Counted from the stretch's first letter, positions 49,347 to 59,473 are shown. The stretch: 64,000 bases of DNA from Avichristensenella sp031550535 (GCA_031550535.1 JAVBOM010000070.1:1-64000); one strand, 5' to 3'. Numbers and translations are program-made. Notes: generated from the letters alone by a model not told the origin.

Positions 49347-49405
49347 AGGGGCGCATATCGAAATTGTGTACACAGGCGCAGAAAATAGATACAGAGGTTT
49401 TTTGC

Positions 49406-52400
49406 ATGAAGCGGCCAATGGACCCGGAAGTCTTGCCCAAATCGTCGGGCGGCGGACAGTCTCCTCCCAGTAGAGATACGCGCCCGGAGTCCTCACGCGC
49501 GCTTTTTGGCTGCGCGCGGTGGACGCTCGATTTCGTGACTGGTCAAACGCGCTATGGCGGCGGAACCCAGGCGCTGCTCGGATACGGAGAGGCGGCGCTG
49601 GACGAGGCGAGCCGGACAGGGGCATCCTTCGTCCATCCGGATGATGTGCCCGCCGGGAGACAGGCGCTTTACGCGTACCTGGACGGCAGCGCCGAGGACT
49701 ACGCCGTGCCGTGCCGGCTGCGCCGCGCGGACGGGCAATACGTTCCGGCTGTGGCGATGGGCGAAGTTGTCGCGTGGGATGAGAGCGGTGCGCCCCTCCG
49801 CCTGGAGGGTTTGTACATGACGGCGGACCGCGCGCGCATGCTGGCGCGTGCCGTGGAGGCTGTGCCCAGCGCCGCACCGTCCGCCGCTTCACCCGCGTCC
49901 ATTCCCGCACACGCCGCGCCGTGGCTGATGAGCCAGGCGGCCTTTCAAGCCAATCCCTACGTATGTCTGCTGTTTGATGATCGCTTCCGCTTGATTGGCT
50001 GCAACCCGGCGGCTGTTGCGTACTATGGCTTTGCGTCCCAGGAAGATTTGCTCGCGAACCTGGAGGAGTTGATCGCCCAAAGTATCCCGGAGTATCAGCC
50101 CGGCGGCCAGCGTTCCCTGCCGCTGCTGGGCCGGTTGCAATACGCGGCCAAGCACGGCTACAGCGATTTCAACACGACGCTCAACCTGCGCGGCGCGCCC
50201 ACGCCGTTGCACGGGATTTTCAAGCGCCTGCCCATGGGGGATTCCTTCGTCATCGCGGCCTATCAGAATGATACGAGCCTATTAAAGGCTGACCGTGATA
50301 CGCTCCTGAAGCAGGACAGCCTCCTGCAGGCCGCCAACCAAATTGCCACCATGCTGATGGAAGTGACGGGCGCGGACACGCTGGAGGAGACGGTGCTCGC
50401 CTCCCTTCGACTGCTGGCGCGGAGCCTTGAGGTGGACCGCGCGTATCTATGGAAAAACGACGCGCGGGACAGCAACGCCATCGCGACGCGCGTGTGCGCC
50501 TGGGAAAAGGGCGGGGACGGCGTGTTCGGCGAGGCCGCCGCGCAAAGCGCGAGCCTGGACACACTGCTGCCCAATTGGCGTGACACCCTGGCAAAGGACA
50601 AAAACTTCCTCGCCACGGCGGAAAACAGCGAGACCCTGCCGGCCATCGGAGACGCGGACGCGCCCGGCGCACTGTCCAGGCTGATCGTGCCGGTCTTTTT
50701 GCATGGCAGCTATTGGGGGTTCATCGGGTTTGACCACTGCCAGGCGCGCCGGACGTTTACGGAAATTGAGCAGGACATCATCAATTCGGCCGCGCTGATG
50801 ATCGGCTCATCTCACCTGCGCAGCGACATGGTGAAGAGCCTGATCGACTCCAAGGAAGCCGCGCTCGCCAGCACGCGCGCGAAGAGCACGTTCCTCGCCC
50901 GGATGAGCCACGAGATCCGCACCCCGATGAACGCGATCATCGGCATGAACACCATCGCGCGCCGCGCGACGGACATGACCAAGATCCACTATTGTCTGGA
51001 AAAAATCGACACCGCGTCCCAGCAGCTTCTGAGCATCATCAACGACGTGCTGGATATGTCGAAGATTGAGGCGGATAAGTTCGAGATTGTCTCCCAGCCG
51101 TTCAGCTTCGAAAAGATGATGAAGAAAATATTCGGCGTGGTGCAGGTGAAGGTCGAGGAAAAGAACCAAGACTTCACGTTCGACATGAAGCAGATGCTCA
51201 GCCGCCATGTCATCAGCGACGAGTTGCGCATCACGCAGATCATGATTAACCTGATTAACAACGCGGTCAAGTTCACGCCCGAGCATGGGCACATCGGCAT
51301 CAAGGTGCGCATTTCCGGGGAGGAGGGCGACAAAGCGGCGCTCATCGTGGAGGTGCGCGACAATGGCATCGGCATTTCTTTGGAACAGCAGGAGCGGCTA
51401 TTCACAGCCTTTGAGCAGGCGGACGGCGGCATCACCCGAAAATTCGGCGGCACAGGGCTGGGACTTGCGATCTGTAAAAAGATCGTGAACCTGATGGGCG
51501 GCGATATCTGGGTGGAAAGCGAGATGGGGAAGGGCGCTTGCTTCACGTTTGAAATCCCTATCACGTTCGGCGCGCCCTTGGAGTACAAGGAGCCGTCCAA
51601 GGAATCGCCGGAGGACCTGCGGATTCTCGTCGTGGACGATTCCGAGGACACGCGTGTCTATTTTAAAAACATCCTGGCCAGCTTCATGCTGGGCTGCGAT
51701 ACGGCTTCCAGCGGCGAAGCGGCCCTGGAGATGGTGTCGCGCGCGCTGGCGGAAGGGAAGCCCTACGGCATGATCTTCCTGGACTGGCGCATGCCGGGCA
51801 TGGGCGGCGCGGACACGGCGCGCGAGATCAAGCGCATCATGGACGAGAACATCATCGTCATTATGATTTCCGTAGCCGATTGGTCCGATATTGAGAAAGA
51901 GGTCGCGGGGGTAGGCATCAGCCGGTTTTTGCCAAAGCCCGTGCTGCCGTCCACGCTTTTTAACGCCATCCTGGAGCTGGCGGACGAAAGCGTGTTCTAC
52001 AGCAATGTGCTGACGCTGCAGCAGCCCTCCTATAACTGGCAGGGGAAAACGATCCTCATCGCGGAGGATATCGAGATCAACCGGGAAATCGTGATGAACT
52101 TCCTGAGCGGCACACAGGCGGACTTTGTCTGCGCGGAGAACGGCGCGGAGGCGGTCGCCCTGTATACGAAGAATCCGGACAAGTACAGCGTCATCCTGAT
52201 GGATGTGCAAATGCCCGTCATGGACGGCCTGGACGCGACGCGGAAGATCCGCGCGTCCGGCCTGCCGAACGCCGGCACCATCCCGATCGTGGCGATGACC
52301 TCCAACGCCTTCAAGGAGGACGTGGAGGAATGCCTGGCCGCCGGGATGAACAACCATGTCGCCAAGCCGATCGATGTGGATGACATGATGCGGAAGCTGT

Positions 52401-52420
52401 CGAGGTACATGCAGCAATAG
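49406..52420 (+). CDS. Hybrid sensor histidine kinase with two receiver domains
   Basis: A 1004-residue cytosolic hybrid kinase with no membrane segment. Order of domains: a PAS-like domain (about 30-150), a second PAS (about 180-290), a GAF-like domain (about 300-455), HisKA with SHEIRTPMNAIIG (His near 502), HATPase with NLINNAVKFTPEHG, VRDNGIGIS and GGTGLGLAICKKI, then two receiver domains with phospho-acceptor Asp in FLDWRMPGMGG (about 793) and LMDVQMPVMDG (about 933). There is no output domain, so signalling must pass to another protein by phosphorelay. ATG 49406 follows AGAGG. It is monocistronic. Confidence 0.9.
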   Translation: MKRPMDPEVLPKSSGGGQSPPSRDTRPESSRALFGCARWTLDFVTGQTRYGGGTQALLGYGEAALDEASRTGASFVHPDDVPAGRQALYAYLDGSAEDYAVPCRLRRADGQYVPAVAMGEVVAWDESGAPLRLEGLYMTADRARMLARAVEAVPSAAPSAASPASIPAHAAPWLMSQAAFQANPYVCLLFDDRFRLIGCNPAAVAYYGFASQEDLLANLEELIAQSIPEYQPGGQRSLPLLGRLQYAAKHGYSDFNTTLNLRGAPTPLHGIFKRLPMGDSFVIAAYQNDTSLLKADRDTLLKQDSLLQAANQIATMLMEVTGADTLEETVLASLRLLARSLEVDRAYLWKNDARDSNAIATRVCAWEKGGDGVFGEAAAQSASLDTLLPNWRDTLAKDKNFLATAENSETLPAIGDADAPGALSRLIVPVFLHGSYWGFIGFDHCQARRTFTEIEQDIINSAALMIGSSHLRSDMVKSLIDSKEAALASTRAKSTFLARMSHEIRTPMNAIIGMNTIARRATDMTKIHYCLEKIDTASQQLLSIINDVLDMSKIEADKFEIVSQPFSFEKMMKKIFGVVQVKVEEKNQDFTFDMKQMLSRHVISDELRITQIMINLINNAVKFTPEHGHIGIKVRISGEEGDKAALIVEVRDNGIGISLEQQERLFTAFEQADGGITRKFGGTGLGLAICKKIVNLMGGDIWVESEMGKGACFTFEIPITFGAPLEYKEPSKESPEDLRILVVDDSEDTRVYFKNILASFMLGCDTASSGEAALEMVSRALAEGKPYGMIFLDWRMPGMGGADTAREIKRIMDENIIVIMISVADWSDIEKEVAGVGISRFLPKPVLPSTLFNAILELADESVFYSNVLTLQQPSYNWQGKTILIAEDIEINREIVMNFLSGTQADFVCAENGAEAVALYTKNPDKYSVILMDVQMPVMDGLDATRKIRASGLPNAGTIPIVAMTSNAFKEDVEECLAAGMNNHVAKPIDVDDMMRKLSRYMQQ

Positions 52421-52425
52421 CGCGA

Positions 52426-52455
52426 CAAACGCATGAACTGCGGTTCATGCGTTTG
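52426..52455. other. Perfect hairpin after the hybrid kinase gene
   Basis: CAAACGCATGAAC (52426-52438) and its complement (52443-52455) with loop TGCG, six bases after the kinase stop. It lacks a long T-tract, so termination is plausible but not typical. Confidence 0.55.
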
Positions 52456-52470
52456 GAGGAACGGAAAGGT

Positions 52471-52495
52471 GAGGATTCCGCCAGGAATCCCTACC
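52471..52495 (+). repeat. Palindromic element P, copy L (half element)
   Basis: Only the GGATTCCGCCAGGAATCC hairpin and CTACC end are present; the GGCGGCGC half is missing. A GTCGGC-AAA-GCCGAC hairpin follows at once. Confidence 0.5.
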
Positions 52496-52600
52496 TCTCG
52501 TCGGCAAAGCCGACGATACCGGATCACTCAAGGGATTGTTGCCCCTTGACAACCACTGGAATGATTTGTGCGTTCACCCTGACAGCAATAGCGCCTATGG

Positions 52601-52629
52601 TTGCAATTCCCATACAAAAAAGGTACAAT
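52601..52629 (+). promoter_or_regulatory. Promoter of the DegV gene
   Basis: TTGCAA (52601-52606) and TACAAT (52624-52629), spacer 17, with GGAGG 40 bases downstream. Confidence 0.6.
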
Positions 52630-52681
52630 GATCTGGACATTGGCCGTGTTTTTGTCTATCTTTATTTATGGAGGAATCATC

Positions 52682-53554
52682 ATGGACTACGTTTTTATGA
52701 CGGACAGCAACAGCGATTTGCCGTACATCCTGAAAGATCAATTTGACATTCCGATCGTATTCATGCCCTATGTCATCGATGGTGTGGAGTATTTTGCAGA
52801 CCTGGGCCGGGGTGGGGAGAACAAAGCGTTTTACGACCGCATGCGCGCGGGCGCCGCGCCGGTCACATCCCTGTTGCCGACAGCGGACTATCTGGAGTAT
52901 TTCGAGCCGATTCTGAAGGAAAATGACCTGCTGTTCCTCGCGTTTTCCAGCCAGCTTTCCGCCACAATTCAAAACGTGTACGAAGCGCGCGAGCAGCTCC
53001 TGCAAAAGTATCCCGAGCGCAAGTTCATGGTGGTCGATACGATGAGCATCTCCGCGCCGGAGACGATCCTGATCCTGGAGGCGCACAAGCTGTACCGCTC
53101 GGGCAAATCCATGGAGGAGGTCGCGCAGTGGGTGGAGGACAACAAAATGCGCGTCCACGCGTGGTTTACGGTGGATGACCTCAAATACCTAAAGCGCGGC
53201 GGGCGCATTTCCGGCGCGGCGGCGTTTTTCGGCACCATGCTCAGCCTGAAGCCCATCTTGGTGATGGGCAAGAACGGCAAAATCGCGCCCGCGGACAAGG
53301 TGCAGGGCCGCCAGAAGGCGCTGCGCACCATCGTGGACCGTACGGCCGAGATCATTGAGAACCCGGGCGACCAGACGGTCGTCGTCATGCACGCGGACGC
53401 GCCGGACGACGCCAAACGCGTGGAAGAGCTGCTGCGCGCGCGCATCCCGGAGTTGAAGGAGATCATGCCTATTTTTATCGGGCCGGTCATTGGCACCCAT
53501 TGCGGGCCGGGAACGGTGGCGTGCTGCTTCCTGGGCAAAGAGCGGACGATCTAG
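52682..53554 (+). CDS. DegV family fatty-acid-binding protein
   Basis: A 290-residue DegV protein. DegV/FakB proteins hold a single fatty acid and present it to the FakA kinase for phosphorylation before phospholipid synthesis. Visible landmarks are MTDSNSDLPYIL at the N-terminus, PVTSLLPTADYLEYF, FSSQLSATIQN (fatty-acid head-group region), and YLKRGGRISG in the middle, ending with HCGPGTVACCFLG. The start at 52682 lies after GGAGGAA. No fakA is nearby, as usual for scattered degV paralogues. The stop is followed within six bases by a palindromic element. Confidence 0.9.
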   Translation: MDYVFMTDSNSDLPYILKDQFDIPIVFMPYVIDGVEYFADLGRGGENKAFYDRMRAGAAPVTSLLPTADYLEYFEPILKENDLLFLAFSSQLSATIQNVYEAREQLLQKYPERKFMVVDTMSISAPETILILEAHKLYRSGKSMEEVAQWVEDNKMRVHAWFTVDDLKYLKRGGRISGAAAFFGTMLSLKPILVMGKNGKIAPADKVQGRQKALRTIVDRTAEIIENPGDQTVVVMHADAPDDAKRVEELLRARIPELKEIMPIFIGPVIGTHCGPGTVACCFLGKERTI

Positions 53555-53560
53555 CAAGAA

Positions 53561-53740
53561 GTAGGGATTTCTCGCGAAAACATCTCGGTATTGTCGCGCT
53601 GTGCGCATTCGCGCCCATCGCGCTGTGCCGCAGGGCACCTTCGGGTCGCTTCATCGCCCACTGGGCGCGCTTCCCTCCGGTGTTGGCGACGCTTCCTTCC
53701 GGTGCCCCTTATAGCGCCCGATTCTTCGAATCAGCGCCGC
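53561..53740 (-). repeat. Palindromic element P, copy M (long form)
   Basis: GTAGGGATTTCTCGCGAAAA at the left, the internal module without extra 60-base units, and CGATTCTTCGAATCAGCGCC at the right. It starts six bases after the DegV stop. Confidence 0.75.
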
Positions 53741-53749
53741 TGTCCAGGA

Positions 53750-53781
53750 CAAAACAAGGCGCCAAGCGGCGCCTCGTTTTG
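53750..53781. terminator. Bidirectional terminator
   Basis: CAAAAC-A-AGGCGCC (53750-53763) pairs with GGCGCCT-C-GTTTTG; A-rich and T-rich flanks allow termination from both sides. It serves DegV (+) and the VWA cluster (-). Confidence 0.75.
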
Positions 53782-53801
53782 TTATCAGGGCTGTTGCATC
53801 G

Positions 53802-56510
53802 CTACATCAGCTTCTTTTTCCGCCCGGCGAGCAGCTTCTCGCCCGTGTCGCCGGGGGTTGGTTTTTCTTGCTTCGCGGGTGGGTTCTTTGTGTTTTGCGG
53901 CTTGTTTTCGTTGACCTGTTCTTTCGGCGAATTTTTCCGCGTGCCTGTTTTGTCCGTTTTTGCTTCCTTCGGCTTTTTCTCCGGGATCAACTTCTCCCAC
54001 GCCAGCCGCCGTTGCGCGGCATCCAGCACAAAGAGCACCAGCGCAATGAGCAGCAGTGCCGTGGCGATGTCGCGCTTCTCCCGCGTCCGCGTGCCGCGCT
54101 CGGTGAACAGCTCCGTAGCGTCAGACAACACGCGCCCGCCGGTTTCCCAGGCGATTTCGGCAAGCAACGCCGTGCCGTCCGGGGTCCTGACGTCGTACTC
54201 CGCCGAGTAGCCGACCGTCATGCCCGATTCCAGCGTCCGCACCAGCGAATCGCCACTTCTTTGCTCCACGCGCACCGCGTACGCGCCTTCCTGTGGCGCG
54301 CTGATGCTGCCCTCGTACACGCCCGGCGCTGTCGCGGACAACGGCGTCTGCTGCTGCGTGCCATCAGGAGCGAGCACCTGCGCTTCCGTTGCCAGGCCCG
54401 TTTCATCGTCCTGCACCGTGTACCGCATCTTGATCATGTCGCCCTGCCGTGTCAGCGTCAGATCGCCCTCGCCGGCCTCCGCGGGCAGCACGTGCGCGAG
54501 GATCCCCGCGAAGAACGCCGCCGCCTCGTCCCAGCGCAGAAAGCCGCCCGTCCACGCACCCTCCACATCGCTCGTCCACACGGCGGCGCGGCCCGCACCA
54601 TACTGCCACCACGCGAGCAGCGGGTCTTCGCGGTCCGTCGCCAGCGCGACGGTGGCCAGCGGCTTCGCCGTGGTCGCGAGATACCCGTCCAGCGAGGGAT
54701 AGCCGTCGTAGCGGGTCAGCGCGCTGTCCGCCCAGACGACAGGGTAGAACGTGCGGTTCTGCACATACGCCTGCGTAGCGAGGTATGTTTCCTTGGTAAA
54801 CACCTTCGGGATGTCGTCAAACTCGTCGGTGGCATACGCGCGCCCGCCGCCGAGTTCGGCGTATTTCGAAAGCAATGTCGTGTTCGCGCCGCCGCCGACC
54901 GCCACCGTCGTCAGCGTGATGCCATTCTGCGCCATCTGGCCGATCAGCGCCTCGTGGCCGCTGTCCGCCGCCTCGCCGTCGGTCAGGAAGATGATGTGTT
55001 TGAGCTGCGCCTCGGATTCAAGCTGCGCCTGCAGCGCCTGCGCCAGCGCGGAATAGAATGCCGTGCCGCCGCCCGGGCGGATGGTGCCGATCATCTCCTG
55101 GATGGCGGCCACGTCTGTCACCCCCTGCATCGGGACAACCCACTTGGCCGTGTCGTCAAACGCGATGACGCCGACCGTGTCCCGCGCGGTCAGCACCTCG
55201 GCCGAGCGCATGGCTGCCTCCTTGGCCATGTCCAGGCGGGTGATGCCGTAGCGCCCCTCGGTCATGGAGCCGGACTTATCGATGATCAGAATCAGCGACA
55301 GCGAGGGCATTTCCATCCGGTTGTCCACGTCCATGGTGACGGGCAGCATATCTTCCAGCGCGGACCCGCGCCAGCCGCCCAGCGCGAACGAATCATCCCC
55401 GCCAAAGGCGACAACGCCGTGCCCGAGCTTTCTCACATAGTCGTCCAGCGCGGCGGTCGCGGCTCCGGACAGGTCATCCGCGTTCACGTTCACGAGCGCC
55501 ACGGCGTGATACTGGCGCAACGCCTCGGCGGTGTCCGGCACCTGGCCGGGGAGCAGCGTGTCCGTCCGCATGCCCGCCGCGCGGAGCATGGGCGCAAGCT
55601 CCGTATCGCTGCCGACGATCAGCACGCGGGGCACGCCGCGCACGTCCATGTACGCACCCAGCCGGTCGTTGCGGGGATTTTCGTCCCCCTCCGCGACGAG
55701 CTGCGCCTCATATGTCACCACGCCCGATTCCTTGGCCGTATCCTGGAAAATAAACGCGTTTTCGCCCTTTCGGACCGTCACGTCGCGCGTACCGACCGGC
55801 TGCCGGTTTGCGTAGAGCACCAGCGTGCCGCGGGTGTCGAATGTGGCATCCAAGCGGACGGTGACATCAAACTTTTCGCCCTGGTACACCTGCGCGGGCG
55901 GGGTGACGGACGTTATCTGCGCGTCCCGCGCGAAGCCGCTCGGGAAGGCCAGCACGTCCACGGAGATGCCGCGCGCCTTGTATGCCGCGATCTGGGCGGA
56001 CACGCCGTCCGCGTTGTCCTTGCCGTCGGACAGCAGGGCGACGCGGCCCGCGGCGTCCTCCGGCAGCAGCGCGAGCGCCATGGATAGCGCGCGGCCGATG
56101 TCCGTCCCGGACGCGTCTGGCGTGGTGCCGAGCGCGATATCCTCCCTTTTTGCGGCGAGCGGCGCGTCCACCATCGCGCTCTGTCCAAAGGAGATCGCGC
56201 CGACCATCAGGTCCTTGGGCGCGGCGGTGAGACCGTCACGCAGCGCGCTCTCCATCGCGGCGCGCTGGGACACGGCGGATGCGGACAAGTCGCACAGCGC
56301 CCATGTGGCCGCCTGGCTGCCCGGCAGCAGCAGCGCGGGCCCGGCAAGTGCCGCGACCAGCAAGAAGCACAGCGCGAAGCGGACGGTGCGCGCGACGGTG
56401 CGCTTCACGCTCTTGCGCCTCCTGCCAGAATACTTGTCGATCACGAACACCAGCGCGGCGCACAGCGGCAGAAGCAGCCATGCGAGCGGCCTTGCAAACT
56501 CAATACCCAC
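53802..56510 (-). CDS. Large VWA-domain membrane protein
   Basis: A 902-residue protein at the end of the MoxR-VWA cluster. Two helices lie at the N-terminus (about 8-25 and 42-62), then a degenerate VWA-like domain (LCDLSASAV start), a glutamine-amidotransferase-like segment (PRVLIVGSDTELAPMLRAAGM), and a full VWA domain with MIDAS DKSGSM near residue 410 and LTDGEA. Another helix (about 815-832) follows, then a lysine/proline-rich cytoplasmic tail. This resembles large BatA/BatB-like or CARDB-VWA proteins in Firmicutes. The metal-binding site suggests protein-protein contact outside the membrane. The start overlaps the preceding VWA gene by 11 bases. Confidence 0.85.
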   Translation of the reverse strand: MGIEFARPLAWLLLPLCAALVFVIDKYSGRRRKSVKRTVARTVRFALCFLLVAALAGPALLLPGSQAATWALCDLSASAVSQRAAMESALRDGLTAAPKDLMVGAISFGQSAMVDAPLAAKREDIALGTTPDASGTDIGRALSMALALLPEDAAGRVALLSDGKDNADGVSAQIAAYKARGISVDVLAFPSGFARDAQITSVTPPAQVYQGEKFDVTVRLDATFDTRGTLVLYANRQPVGTRDVTVRKGENAFIFQDTAKESGVVTYEAQLVAEGDENPRNDRLGAYMDVRGVPRVLIVGSDTELAPMLRAAGMRTDTLLPGQVPDTAEALRQYHAVALVNVNADDLSGAATAALDDYVRKLGHGVVAFGGDDSFALGGWRGSALEDMLPVTMDVDNRMEMPSLSLILIIDKSGSMTEGRYGITRLDMAKEAAMRSAEVLTARDTVGVIAFDDTAKWVVPMQGVTDVAAIQEMIGTIRPGGGTAFYSALAQALQAQLESEAQLKHIIFLTDGEAADSGHEALIGQMAQNGITLTTVAVGGGANTTLLSKYAELGGGRAYATDEFDDIPKVFTKETYLATQAYVQNRTFYPVVWADSALTRYDGYPSLDGYLATTAKPLATVALATDREDPLLAWWQYGAGRAAVWTSDVEGAWTGGFLRWDEAAAFFAGILAHVLPAEAGEGDLTLTRQGDMIKMRYTVQDDETGLATEAQVLAPDGTQQQTPLSATAPGVYEGSISAPQEGAYAVRVEQRSGDSLVRTLESGMTVGYSAEYDVRTPDGTALLAEIAWETGGRVLSDATELFTERGTRTREKRDIATALLLIALVLFVLDAAQRRLAWEKLIPEKKPKEAKTDKTGTRKNSPKEQVNENKPQNTKNPPAKQEKPTPGDTGEKLLAGRKKKLM

Positions 56511-58260
56511 GGCGATACACCCACCATTCCATTAACAGTAGCGCGAGCAGCAGCAGGATAACCAGCGGCGTCCATTCGCGGCCGTAATGCGACGCACTGG
56601 CACCTGCCGCCACACCCATCCGCTCCGCCGCTACAGCGCGGACGTCGCTCTCCGCCGCCGGGATGTGCAGCGCGAAGGGGAGGGCGGTTTCCTTGCCCAC
56701 CTCGTCCGTCTGCACCAGGGTATAGACGCCGCGCTCGTCCGTGTCGGTCAGCCGTCCGCCGGTCAACGGGATGGACACGCGCCTGCCGGATGGCGTGACG
56801 ACAGCGGCCTCCCGTGCGAAGGATTGCGGCTGGATGGGCAGCGGCGCGCCGCAGTCCGCCTCGTCGATCCCGGTGCCGAGCGGCTCCGGCGCGAGGTAGG
56901 ACAGCAACCGCTGCATAAAGATTGGAAACTCCTTCAGAAGCGGCAGGTTCGACCGGTGCAAATCGAACCCGATGACCGCGACACGGCGGCCATTCTCCTC
57001 GGAAATGGAAAGAACCGGTTCCCCGTCGGCAAACCAGATTGGTGTCCCGCCACCAACCGACCGCCACTTCGCCACCTGGATTTCATCCACCAGCAGGTAT
57101 TCGTTCAGCCGTTCGGCCAGCGCGCCGGAAGCGGCGGTGAGCGATGCCGGGGTGTCGCGCGTCTCCCCGACGCGTTCATCCGGGTCGATCAGCAGCAGCG
57201 CGCCGTGCGCCGGCAGCGCGTCCGGCAGCGGGCCGTCCAGCACGGTCAGCGCGCCGCCGCTGACCAGCGCGGCCTCGTCCAGCGTGGTTTTCTGCACGGT
57301 GATATCCGCCCGCAGCGCCAGCGCCTTTTCCATAAACACGTTATCGCGTCCGGCAAGCACGACCGTGGTCGCGCCCTTCTCGCGGGAAACCCATGTGCGG
57401 GTGTTGTCCGCAAGGAGTGCGTCCGCCTCCACGATGCGCGCCTCGACGCGCTCCGCCGGGGTGGGCAGGTCAAAGGAAATACTCGCGATTTCGTTCTCCG
57501 CGAGGGAAACGGTTCGGATGTCGCACAGCACGCCGTCCGCGGTGCACTCTACCGTAATGTCCGCCGGGCCGCCGTAGTTGGCAACCCGCGTGACTGCTGC
57601 CGTTCCGCTTGCGTTCAGCGATAGAACCGCTCGATTCGGCAGCCCAGGCCCCACGGACGGCTGCATGCCGCCGCCCTCCGGCAAGGTCTGATCCGAATAG
57701 AAGAGGAGCTGCGCGTCCGGCAATTCCTTTTGCAGCGCGAACGCCAGCGAGAGTGCGCCGTCCAGGTCCGCGCCGCCGGTCTCCGCCCCACGCGCGGAAA
57801 GCGCGCGCTTCGCGGCCAGCGGGTCATCCGATCGGGAAAGCGGCTGCTTCACCTGCGCTCCGGCGGTCAGAATGGATACCCGGGCGCCAGCCGGCAGACC
57901 GTCTACGCGGCGCGACGCGTCCTCCATGGCGCGCGACAGGCGGGAGCCGCCGCCGTCGTCAGTCTGCATGCTCGCGGACAGATCGAACACGAAGATGATC
58001 TCGCCCGCGACGCCGCCGAGCGTCATCGGCCGCATCAGCGCGACGGCAAGCAGCAGCGCCAGCGCGAGCTGCAAAAACAGCAGCAGGCTGCGGCGCAGCT
58101 TTTGAAACGGCCGGTCCGCTTCCATGGAGGCCAGCGCCTTTTGCCAGAGGTAGGTGCTGGAAACCTCCATCGGCTCCATCCGCTGTTTGAGGATATACAG
58201 GCCGACGATGGCCAGCAGGGCGGTCAGCGCCCATGCGCCCGCCGGGTTCATCCAGTGCAT
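56500..58260 (-). CDS. BatA-like VWA-domain membrane protein
   Basis: A 586-residue membrane protein: N-terminal helices (about 8-25 and 55-75), a BatA-type linker LYILKQRMEPMEVSSTYLW, then a VWA domain with MIDAS D-L-S-A-S in IIFVFDLSASM (about residue 92). A long beta-rich region follows and a final helix (LVILLLLALLLMEWWVY). The motif LWQKALASMEADRPFQKLRRS before the second helix is typical of Firmicute BatA relatives. GGAGGAAACGGC precedes the start at 58260. It is translationally coupled to the larger VWA gene. Confidence 0.87.
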   Translation of the reverse strand: MHWMNPAGAWALTALLAIVGLYILKQRMEPMEVSSTYLWQKALASMEADRPFQKLRRSLLLFLQLALALLLAVALMRPMTLGGVAGEIIFVFDLSASMQTDDGGGSRLSRAMEDASRRVDGLPAGARVSILTAGAQVKQPLSRSDDPLAAKRALSARGAETGGADLDGALSLAFALQKELPDAQLLFYSDQTLPEGGGMQPSVGPGLPNRAVLSLNASGTAAVTRVANYGGPADITVECTADGVLCDIRTVSLAENEIASISFDLPTPAERVEARIVEADALLADNTRTWVSREKGATTVVLAGRDNVFMEKALALRADITVQKTTLDEAALVSGGALTVLDGPLPDALPAHGALLLIDPDERVGETRDTPASLTAASGALAERLNEYLLVDEIQVAKWRSVGGGTPIWFADGEPVLSISEENGRRVAVIGFDLHRSNLPLLKEFPIFMQRLLSYLAPEPLGTGIDEADCGAPLPIQPQSFAREAAVVTPSGRRVSIPLTGGRLTDTDERGVYTLVQTDEVGKETALPFALHIPAAESDVRAVAAERMGVAAGASASHYGREWTPLVILLLLALLLMEWWVYRRGY

Positions 58261-58592
58261 GCCGTTTCCTCCTGCGCGAATTGAAGTGTAGCACAACCGC
58301 GGTTGTAGCCAAATGCGCGGGATCAGAACGTGAAACGCCGCGCGTTCCTCGCGCACCCCGCCGGGCCTGACGCCGTTTCCGATGATCACCCAGCATGTGC
58401 CTGTCGCGTGACCAACTCAGCGCGTCTTTCCCCGTCGTAGGGGCGGCCATTGGCCGTCCGCCCTGTTTGTCATGTCCGAGTGGCAGGGAGGACGCGCAAT
58501 GCGCACCCCTGCGGCTTGTATCGCCAGCCAATCCGTGCGTTACCCCTGCGTTCTGCGGGGCGGCCATTGTGCCTGCCTTCGTCTGGCGCGTC
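58261..58592. other. Intergenic gap inside the MoxR-VWA cluster
   Basis: A 332-base stretch between the DUF58 and BatA-like genes. It holds a palindrome-rich segment (GGGGCGGCCATTGGCC at about 58440-58455 with GGCGGCCATT repeated near 58560) of the kind seen as dispersed repeats in other genomes. I see no gene or clear promoter. Confidence 0.4.
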
Positions 58593-59471
58593 TCACCGCG
58601 CCGACAACACCCCGCCCGCGACCAGCGCCTTCAGCGCGTCCGTCTCCAAATCCATGTCGCTGCGCAGCAGCAGATACGGAAGCGCGCGCCCGTGGCAGAA
58701 GGCGCGCTGCTCCGTCAGGAACGCGTCCAGCGCCTGATGATAGCGGCGGAGTGCCTCGGGCGAAACCTGCACATCGCACGCGGGGCCGCCCTCCGCGTCC
58801 AGCAGGCGCACCGCGCCGGTTAGGTCCGGTTCCAGCTCCTGCGGGGAAAGCACCTGCACGACGGACAATTCCTGCCGCCGGTACAACAGCGACGACGCGC
58901 CGCGCGTCCACCCGTCCCCGGTCAGCAAATCCGAGAGCAGCACGCACACGCCGCGCCCCGCCGTAACGGGCACGCGGGGGAGCGCCGCGTTCAGTTTTGT
59001 CTCGCCTCCCGGCGCGATCGCCGCCAGATACGCCTCCACCTCCGGGTATGACTGGCGGCCGCCGAAGCGACGGCTCGCCGCAACCGCCTCGCCCGAAAGC
59101 ACCACGAGCGACACCCGGTCGTACCGTGTCAGCGCCAGATACGACAGCGCCGCCGCCACGCGCAGGGTGAGCGCCCACTTGTCCGGCTCGCCGTGGCGCA
59201 TGGACGCGCTGGCGTCGATCAGCACGCGGAGCGTCGTCTCTTGCTCGTCCAGAAACAGCTTCAAAAACAGGCGGTCAAAGCGCGCGTACGCGTTCCAGTC
59301 CACACGGCGCAGATCGTCCCCCGGCGTGTAGGCGCGGAAGTCAGAAAATTCCACCGAACTGCCCATCGCCTTGGAACGACGCAGGCCGCCCGCGCCGCCG
59401 CGCGCGTGTTCCCGCATGGCCAGCGCGAACGCGTCCAGCTTCCGCAAAAAGCGGTCGTCCAGCAGCGCCAT
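58593..59471 (-). CDS. DUF58 family protein
   Basis: A 292-residue cytosolic protein of the DUF58 family. The core motif YTPGDDLRRVDWNAYARFDRLFLKLF (kept here in pieces around residues 47-73) and VLIDASASM, a VWA-like MIDAS variant, are present. DUF58 proteins pair with MoxR ATPases in chaperone-like modules. It starts 2 bases after the moxR stop region and is followed by the two VWA genes. Confidence 0.92.
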   Translation of the reverse strand: MALLDDRFLRKLDAFALAMREHARGGAGGLRRSKAMGSSVEFSDFRAYTPGDDLRRVDWNAYARFDRLFLKLFLDEQETTLRVLIDASASMRHGEPDKWALTLRVAAALSYLALTRYDRVSLVVLSGEAVAASRRFGGRQSYPEVEAYLAAIAPGGETKLNAALPRVPVTAGRGVCVLLSDLLTGDGWTRGASSLLYRRQELSVVQVLSPQELEPDLTGAVRLLDAEGGPACDVQVSPEALRRYHQALDAFLTEQRAFCHGRALPYLLLRSDMDLETDALKALVAGGVLSAR

Positions 59472-59473
59472 GG

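Noticed and set aside
53868..56087. A 739-codon open frame on the plus strand
   Set aside because: It lies opposite the 902-residue VWA gene. Its arginine/histidine-rich, low-complexity translation shows no domain; high-GC genes often leave the opposite strand open.
58430..58580. A GGGGCGGCCATTGGCC palindromic segment as another member of the P family
   Set aside because: It shares no hairpin sequence with the P elements and occurs only here in the window, so I list it only as gap content.
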